Origin: Wylensekiella montiformis | GTDB lineage: Bacteria; Bacillota; Negativicutes; Selenomonadales; Selenomonadaceae | Assembly (NCBI RefSeq): GCF_009697385.1 | Contig: NZ_VUNL01000004.1 | Span: 62,001 to 126,000, forward strand | Reading direction: 5' to 3' | DNA length: 64,000 nucleotides | Translations under genes and position numbers: made by a program | The notes under the pieces: generated by a model | The model's database searches: none | Seen by the model: only the letters and a program-made list of their open reading frames with translations | Told to the model about the DNA's origin: nothing | Shown here: piece after piece, positions 59,420-64,000 of the stretch | Layout: each line of letters begins with the position of its first letter | Numbering within the stretch: the stretch's first letter is position 1

Positions 59420-59441
59420 CTGTTCTTACCGGTTCCCTCGC

Positions 59442-60728
59442 TCAGAATATATCCTTCGCTATGACGATCGTCTCGTCGCGGTTCGGACCGACGGACACAA
59501 TGCCCAGACCGATGCCGGTGACCTCCGACATACGCGTCAGATATTTTTTCGCGTTTTCCGGCAGGTCTTCATACCGGCGAATCTTGCCGATGTCGCATTT
59601 CCAGCCTTCAAAGGTTTCATAGACCGGCTCGACTTCCGCCAGCACCTTGAGGCTGGCCGGAATCTCATGGAGGAGTTCTCCCTTGTACTTGTAGCCGACG
59701 CACATCTTGATCGTATCGAAATCATCGAGAATATCCAGACGCGTCACGGCCATGTAATCGATACCCGAAAGGATGCCCGCATAGCGGACGACGCAGGCGT
59801 CCAGCCAGCCCGTGCGGCGCGGACGTCCCGTAACGACGCCGTACTCATGGCCGACCTCGCGCAGCTTGTCACCGATCTCGTTGAGCTGCTCCGTCGGGAA
59901 CGGGCCTTCGCCGACGCGCGTGCAGTACGCCTTGACGATGCCGACGACCTTATCGATCTTCTGCGGCGCAACGCCGGCGCCCACACCGACGCCGCCGGAA
60001 ATCGGATGGGAAGCCGTCACGTACGGATACGTGCCGTAGTCAATGTCGAGCATCGTGGCCTGAGCGCCCTCAAAGAGGATTCTGCGGCCCGCCTTGATCT
60101 CCTCATCGAGCAGGGCGATCGTATCGCAGACGTAAGGACGCAGGCGATCCGCATAGCCGTTGTACTCCGCAAGCATCGCCTCATAGTCCAGCGGCTCATG
60201 ATCGTAGAGCAGCTTGAGCTCGCGGTTCTTGATCGCAAGATTCGCCTTCAGGCGCTTGGCAAACTCCTCTTTATCGATGAAATCACAGACGCGGATGCCA
60301 ATGCGGTTGTCGCGGTCGACATAGCACGGGCCGATGCCGTTATGCGTCGTGCCGACCTTCCCCTTGCCGCGCGCATCATCAGCCAGCTGATCGATCAGGC
60401 AGTGATAAGGCAGCACAACCTGCGCCCGGTTGCTGATACGGATCCCCGAAAGATCGATGCCGCGTGCCGCGAGGCCGTCCATTTCCTCAAGCATCACTTT
60501 CGGATTAAAGGCCACGCCATTGCCGACAACGCAATGCGATCCCTTGAACAGAATGCCCGACGGCATGAGACGCAGCTTGTACGCCTCGCCGTCGACGACG
60601 ACCGTATGGCCGGCGTTGCTCCCGCCCTGAAAGCGGACGACAGTCTCAGCCTGCTGGGCCAGATAGTCTACGATTTTCCCCTTTCCTTCGTCGCCCCACT
60701 GCGTACCGGTAACTACTACTGTTGACAT
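59442..60728 (-). CDS. purA: adenylosuccinate synthase
   Basis: First committed step of AMP synthesis: IMP + Asp + GTP to adenylosuccinate. STVVVTGTQWGDEGKGKIVD (P-loop with GDEGKGK), GGSNAGHTVVVDGEAYKLRL, VGTTHNGIGPCYVDRDNRIG, ILFEGAQATMLDIDYGTYPY, VTASHPISGGVGVGAGVAPQ and TGRPRRTGWLDA are all family signatures. 428 aa. GGAG lies 9 bases before ATG 60728; the longer frame to 60785 enters the upstream terminator. Next to purB, which uses its product. Confidence 0.97.
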   Translation of the reverse strand: MSTVVVTGTQWGDEGKGKIVDYLAQQAETVVRFQGGSNAGHTVVVDGEAYKLRLMPSGILFKGSHCVVGNGVAFNPKVMLEEMDGLAARGIDLSGIRISNRAQVVLPYHCLIDQLADDARGKGKVGTTHNGIGPCYVDRDNRIGIRVCDFIDKEEFAKRLKANLAIKNRELKLLYDHEPLDYEAMLAEYNGYADRLRPYVCDTIALLDEEIKAGRRILFEGAQATMLDIDYGTYPYVTASHPISGGVGVGAGVAPQKIDKVVGIVKAYCTRVGEGPFPTEQLNEIGDKLREVGHEYGVVTGRPRRTGWLDACVVRYAGILSGIDYMAVTRLDILDDFDTIKMCVGYKYKGELLHEIPASLKVLAEVEPVYETFEGWKCDIGKIRRYEDLPENAKKYLTRMSEVTGIGLGIVSVGPNRDETIVIAKDIF

Positions 60729-60783
60729 AATCTGTCTCTCCTTCATGAAAGGACCCATCCGCCGGATGTTCCCACTGACACAC

Positions 60784-60817
60784 AAAAGCCTTCTCCCCTC
60801 GGGGAGAAGAGGCTTTT
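60784..60817 (-). terminator. weak intrinsic terminator between purB and purA
   Basis: AAAAGCC..TCTCCCC pairs with GGGGAGA..GGCTTTT (60784-60817), followed by only TTTT then GTG on the minus strand. It may attenuate rather than stop transcription from purB into purA; no promoter for purA is evident in the ~55 bases after it. Confidence 0.65.
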
Positions 60818-60837
60818 CTTTCTTATTGATCGGATGT

Positions 60838-62130
60838 TCAAAGGCCGAAGCGCTCGAAAATCATATCGACATGGCGCAGGAAATACTTGTAATCGAAGCA
60901 GTCGTCGATTTCTTCCTTCGTCAGATATTTGGTGATATCCGGATCGTTCTCAACGCTCGTGCGGAAATCCTGTCCTTCCATCCAGCGTTTCATGGCGTTG
61001 CGCTGCACCCACTTGTAAGCATCCTCGCGCAGTACGCCCTTGCTGACCACCGTCAGCATAATGCGCTGGCTGTAAATCAGGCCGCCCGTGCGCTCCATAT
61101 CGTGAAGCATCTTGTCCGGATAAACGAGAAGCTTGTCGATGATATCGGTGAGTTTCTTCGTGCAGTAATCGAGATTGATCGTCGTATCCGGCAGGATAAC
61201 GCGCTCCACGGAGGAATGCGAAATATCGCGCTCATGCCAGAGCGTGATGTCCTCCATGGCGGCGACCGCATTGCCGCGGTTCAGACGCGCCATGCCGGAA
61301 ATACGCTCGCAGTTGATCGGATTGCGCTTGTGCGGCATCGCAGAAGAGCCCTTCTGCCCCGGGGAGAAATACTCCTCCGCCTCGCGGATATCCGTGCGCT
61401 GCAGGTTGCGGACCTCCGTCGCGATCTTTTCCAGCGTACTCGATACGAGAGCCATGGTCGTCACGAACTCCGCATGACGGTCGCGCTGAATGACCTGCGT
61501 GGCAAGGCGCACCGGCTGAAGGCCCAGCGTCTTGCCGACCATCTGCTCGATCTTCGGATCGATATTGGAATACGTGCCGACAGCGCCGGACAGTTTGCAG
61601 ACAGAAACGGTCTTTTTGGCATGCTCGACGCGATCGATATCGCGCTCGATCTCCGCGCTCCAAAGCAGCATCTTCAATCCGAAGGTCATCGGCTCCGCAT
61701 GAATGCCGTGCGTGCGCCCGATGCACGGCGTATGCTTGAACTCCACAGCGCGGCGGCGGAGGACCTCACGGAACTTTTTCAGATCCTCAAGGATGATATC
61801 CGCCGCATCGCGCATCATCATGCAGTACGCCGTGTCCTTGACATCGCTCGACGTCAGTCCCTTGTGGATATATTTGGAATCATCACCGACGTTTTCCGCT
61901 ACATTGGTCAGGAAAGCAATGATATCATGATGCGTGACCATCTCGATCTCATGGATGCGCTTGACATCGAATTTCGCCTTGGCGCGGATATTTTTTGCCG
62001 CTTCCTTCGGGATCTCGCCCAGCTCAGCCATGGCATCGCAGGCAGCCATCTCGACATTCAGAATCTGCTGCCACTCGTTCTCGATAGACCAGAGGTGCCC
62101 CATCTCCGGATTGGTGTAACGTTCGATCAT
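60838..62130 (-). CDS. purB: adenylosuccinate lyase
   Basis: Cleaves adenylosuccinate to AMP and fumarate and also acts on SAICAR. IERYTNPEMGHLWSIENEWQ, VTHHDIIAFLTNVAENVGDD, LTSSDVKDTAYCMMMRDAAD, FKHTPCIGRTHGIHAEPMTF (catalytic His) and GSSAMPHKRNPINCERISGM (catalytic Ser loop) are the fumarase/aspartase superfamily and PurB signatures. 430 aa. AGGA lies 8 bases before ATG 62130. An IS607-like element ends only about 25 bases upstream, so its native promoter is displaced or replaced. Confidence 0.97.
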   Translation of the reverse strand: MIERYTNPEMGHLWSIENEWQQILNVEMAACDAMAELGEIPKEAAKNIRAKAKFDVKRIHEIEMVTHHDIIAFLTNVAENVGDDSKYIHKGLTSSDVKDTAYCMMMRDAADIILEDLKKFREVLRRRAVEFKHTPCIGRTHGIHAEPMTFGLKMLLWSAEIERDIDRVEHAKKTVSVCKLSGAVGTYSNIDPKIEQMVGKTLGLQPVRLATQVIQRDRHAEFVTTMALVSSTLEKIATEVRNLQRTDIREAEEYFSPGQKGSSAMPHKRNPINCERISGMARLNRGNAVAAMEDITLWHERDISHSSVERVILPDTTINLDYCTKKLTDIIDKLLVYPDKMLHDMERTGGLIYSQRIMLTVVSKGVLREDAYKWVQRNAMKRWMEGQDFRTSVENDPDITKYLTKEEIDDCFDYKYFLRHVDMIFERFGL

Positions 62131-62167
62131 TAGTGATTTCCTGCTACTAAAAAACATAGACAAAAGT

Positions 62168-62341
62168 ATATATGTCTTAGAAAAATTCCTTATTCATCGT
62201 GTATGCTTTTGTCCAGGTAAGCCTGAGACTACTCACAAGTTCTTGTACACTCCAAAGGCGTTGACATCACACTCCTTGCTTTCGCAAGGAGGCAAGTCTG
62301 TTCCCGACCAGCCATCGGTACATATATCGGAACTTTTGTTG
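62168..62341 (-). ncRNA. probable omega-RNA (reRNA) region of TnpB
   Basis: The noncoding tail after the tnpB stop, up to the element end, contains stems CTCCTTGC-TTTC-GCAAGGAG (62272-62291) and ACAAG-TT-CTTGT (62236-62247). TnpB proteins use an RNA from the tnpB 3' end and right element end, whose 3' extension into flanking DNA acts as guide. By that rule the guide would be read from the bases just before purB (below 62156 on the minus strand). RNA ends are inferred, not seen. Confidence 0.5.
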
Positions 62342-63550
62342 TTAAGCTACTCGATATTCTTTCGCATCCCGCAAATTCAGCGAAGCATTGTAATCTCTAT
62401 CCGCTGTATAGCCACATTCTGGACAAACATACACTCTGTCTTTGAGTTTCAGCCCTTTGTGTATATGTCCGCAAGCATGGCAGGTTTTGGAACTAGGATA
62501 GAATCTATCAACTTCCCGAAACTCGATACCTATTATTTCAGCCTTACGTTTTAACTTGGCCAATAGGTGGTTGAACCTCTGTGCCGCTACCGCTTTTGAC
62601 AGGTGCCGGTTCTTCATCATGCCTTTGACGTTCAAATCTTCCATTGTGATGAAGCGTGGTTTTTGCTTCACGATTTCATGGATAACTTTATTTTCGTAAT
62701 CCTCACGGATTCTTGCTATACGCTGATGAAGCTTTTGTACCTTAAGCTTTTGCTTTTCTATGTTTGCAGAGGCAGCAGCAGTCTTACCACCTTTCTTTTT
62801 TCTAAATTCATATTTACGACTAAGGCGCCTCTGCTCTCTCCGAAGTCGTTTCTCCAGTCTTTTAACCTTCGAACCCTTATTGATATTCTTGAAAACTCTG
62901 CCGTCACTTAGGATAGCAAGGTTTTTCACACCTAAATCGATACCAATTCCTTCTGTTTGCCTAGCGTAACATGACTCTAAATCATTGTTATATCTGGATT
63001 TTTCATCAATATCCACGACCACGGAAACATAGAAACGACCAGCTGCGTAAGAGACAGTACCGCTCACTGCCGCCATACCTATAGGCAAATAGCCGTATTC
63101 CTTCAGCCTGACCTGCTTCAGGGTTGGTATCATCAGTTTATGCCGCCATATCTTCCAGTCACCTTTATTGTTGCGAGGAAAATACAGTTTGACATCTTGA
63201 TTTGTCTTTTTCTTAAAGTTGGGGAATCCAGATGTGCCAGCAAAGAACCGCTTAAATGCTTGTTCAGCGTTTACCAAGGCTTTCTTGCGAGCCTTTGAAC
63301 CGCATAGATTAATCCACGGCAGTTCTTTTTTCAGCTTATGATTAACATGCTTGTCAAACTCGTTAGCAGTAACAAAATGCTTCTGTCCCGCATCAAGCAG
63401 TCCGCACTGATACATCTTGTATAAGCGGCGATTACAGGCAATATACTGATTATACAGAAACCTCGCCACACCGATAGAACAGACGATTTTTCCTTTCTGT
63501 TCTTCAGTTGGGACTATCTCCGTTTTGAACGCCTTTAGCAATCGTCTCAT
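62342..63550 (-). CDS. tnpB: RNA-guided endonuclease TnpB (IS200/IS605/IS607 accessory)
   Basis: 402 residues from ATG 63550. RuvC-like active site complete: D205 (EGIGIDLGVKNLAILSDG), E304 (PRFITMEDLNVKGM) and D386 (TADRDYNASLN). Zinc ribbon C357/C360/C376/C379 (KTCHACGH and YVCPECGY). N-terminal RRLLKAFKTEIVPTEEQKGK is the family start. AAGGGG abuts the ATG, and a TTG three codons upstream is an alternative. TnpB cuts DNA under guidance of its omega-RNA, favouring retention of the element. All key residues are present, so it is likely active. Confidence 0.93.
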   Translation of the reverse strand: MRRLLKAFKTEIVPTEEQKGKIVCSIGVARFLYNQYIACNRRLYKMYQCGLLDAGQKHFVTANEFDKHVNHKLKKELPWINLCGSKARKKALVNAEQAFKRFFAGTSGFPNFKKKTNQDVKLYFPRNNKGDWKIWRHKLMIPTLKQVRLKEYGYLPIGMAAVSGTVSYAAGRFYVSVVVDIDEKSRYNNDLESCYARQTEGIGIDLGVKNLAILSDGRVFKNINKGSKVKRLEKRLRREQRRLSRKYEFRKKKGGKTAAASANIEKQKLKVQKLHQRIARIREDYENKVIHEIVKQKPRFITMEDLNVKGMMKNRHLSKAVAAQRFNHLLAKLKRKAEIIGIEFREVDRFYPSSKTCHACGHIHKGLKLKDRVYVCPECGYTADRDYNASLNLRDAKEYRVA

Positions 63551-63804
63551 CCCCTTCAATCTGTTTTTTGTATTTACGTAGGCCGTATAGCCTGCAAGAA
63601 AATAACTGTTTTCCTAGAATCAGCATCCTTGCCAATGCCTTTGAATTGTAAATACTGGTCGTAGGTATAATATCTTCGATTCGTGGGGGTTCTGTTTGCT
63701 ACAAGTATCTTCTCTCTATCCCAGCGTTGAAGTGTCTTGACTGTAACATTAAGAAGCTCAGCAAATTCGTTAGGCTTGTAATTAGTGATATCTGATGTGT
63801 TCAT
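63504..63804 (-). pseudogene. IS607-family transposase tnpA, internally deleted
   Basis: From ATG 63804 (GGAGG 8 bases upstream): MNTSDITNYKPNEFAELLNV, TVKTLQRWDREKILVANRTP, TNRRYYTYDQYLQFKGIG, the MerR-like HTH of IS607 TnpA. It reaches RKTVI, where the serine-recombinase domain (usually YARVST) should begin, then reads FLQAIRPT-stop. In another frame the DNA continues SCRLYGLRKYKKQIEGDETI, which is like the C-terminal end of IS607 TnpA, and stops at 63504-63506. Thus the whole catalytic core is deleted, with a frame change at the joint. The remnant could still bind element ends. Confidence 0.82.
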
Positions 63805-64000
63805 GGCACAATCCTCCATAAACACCTTATACTACTAATACACATAATACACACTTTTGTCTATAAAATTATTTACTTAAACTTTCCTCCTCATTTTCCT
63901 GGCGGCGTCACTGCACCGCGGAAGTGAAAACACAACGAAAAAACTCAAATTGACCGGCCCACAAAAAAATCATAACAAAAGCGGGGCAGGCCTCATTTTG

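Larger units (their letters stand above)
62156..63864 (-). mobile_element. IS607-like element (tnpA deleted, tnpB intact)
   Basis: ATAGACAAAAGT at 62156-62167 and its exact complement at 63853-63864 flank a tnpA remnant, tnpB and a structured 3' tail. I take these motifs as lying at or near the ends; exact boundaries are not certain because IS607 elements have no target duplication to mark them. The remnant HTH is the MerR-type N-terminus of an IS607 serine transposase. It lies in the same direction as purB. Bases 63865-64000 contain no gene; they include GAGGAGGAAAG on the minus strand, a Shine-Dalgarno-like stretch that might belong to an interrupted leader. Confidence 0.8.

Noticed and set aside
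63865-64000. A gene at the right edge
   Set aside because: Only a short AT-rich stretch and a Shine-Dalgarno-like motif followed by an immediate stop; no frame of useful length.

Overview
The window looks like chromosomal DNA of a diderm Firmicute (Negativicutes, probably a Selenomonas/Mitsuokella-type member of the Selenomonadaceae). The genes are Firmicute-like: yybS-gdpP-rplI-dnaB order, a LonC-type protease, a T-box leader, several PTS systems, a YvrJ/DUF2922/DUF1659 cassette. They sit beside outer-membrane functions: heptose synthesis (gmhA, rfaE1), GT9 heptosyltransferase-like enzymes, Wzz, an O-antigen polymerase/ligase and a Wza-like exporter. Genus is inference; no rRNA or tRNA gene was seen.

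Layout. 0-1.1 kb: an Rpn/PD-(D/E)XK family gene and a fragment of a second copy. 1.1-17.1 kb (minus strand): an LPS/O-antigen locus read from a strong promoter at 17.1 kb: Wzz, GT9, gmhA, rfaE1, a frameshifted second GT9, GT2, Wzy/WaaL-like, GT4, wecC, PaaK-like adenylate-forming enzyme, DUF362, flippase, heparinase II/III. Much of it (3-15 kb) is visibly AT-rich against a GC-rich chromosome. 17.2-18.9 kb: YvrJ-DUF2922-DUF1659 cassette, a 96-bp tandem repeat, an unrecognised protein. 19.2-21 kb: an MFS transporter behind a T-box leader. 21-26.5 kb: amino-sugar operon (RpiR regulator, nanE, nagB, nagE, nagA, EIIA-Glc) with a 16-bp-arm operator. 26.6-33.3 kb: a sensing module (two membrane-anchored solute-binding proteins, histidine kinase, response regulator) next to a mannose-family PTS lacking IIA. 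33.4-37.4 kb: Wza-like exporter, methyltransferase, cysK divergent from an Rrf2 regulator, a small unknown gene. 37.5-40.9 kb: sucrose hydrolase and sucrose PTS under a LacI-type operator. 41-47.9 kb: yybS-gdpP-rplI-lonC-dnaB operon. 48-55 kb: a sigma-54 regulon: TRAP transporter, PrpR-type activator, zinc dehydrogenase and an orphan glucitol-type EIIA. 55-55.7 kb: RelB/YoeB locus with a broken toxin. 55.7-62.1 kb: phosphohexomutase, RsmH homologue, HAD phosphatase, purA, purB. 62.2-63.9 kb: an IS607-like element with an internally deleted tnpA and intact tnpB, placed just upstream of purB. The last ~135 bases hold no gene that I can see.

The best leads are: (i) two sigma-54 promoters sharing a 27-bp upstream site (22/27 identical), which tie the TRAP transporter, the dehydrogenase and the PrpR-type activator into one regulon; (ii) the SBP-kinase-regulator-SBP module with no permease, next to a mannose PTS whose promoter carries dyad sites at activator distance; (iii) a T-box in front of an ACS-family MFS transporter; (iv) an IS607 derivative that lost its recombinase core but kept TnpB. 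None is proven to be a new system; each is an inference from the sequence and family knowledge.
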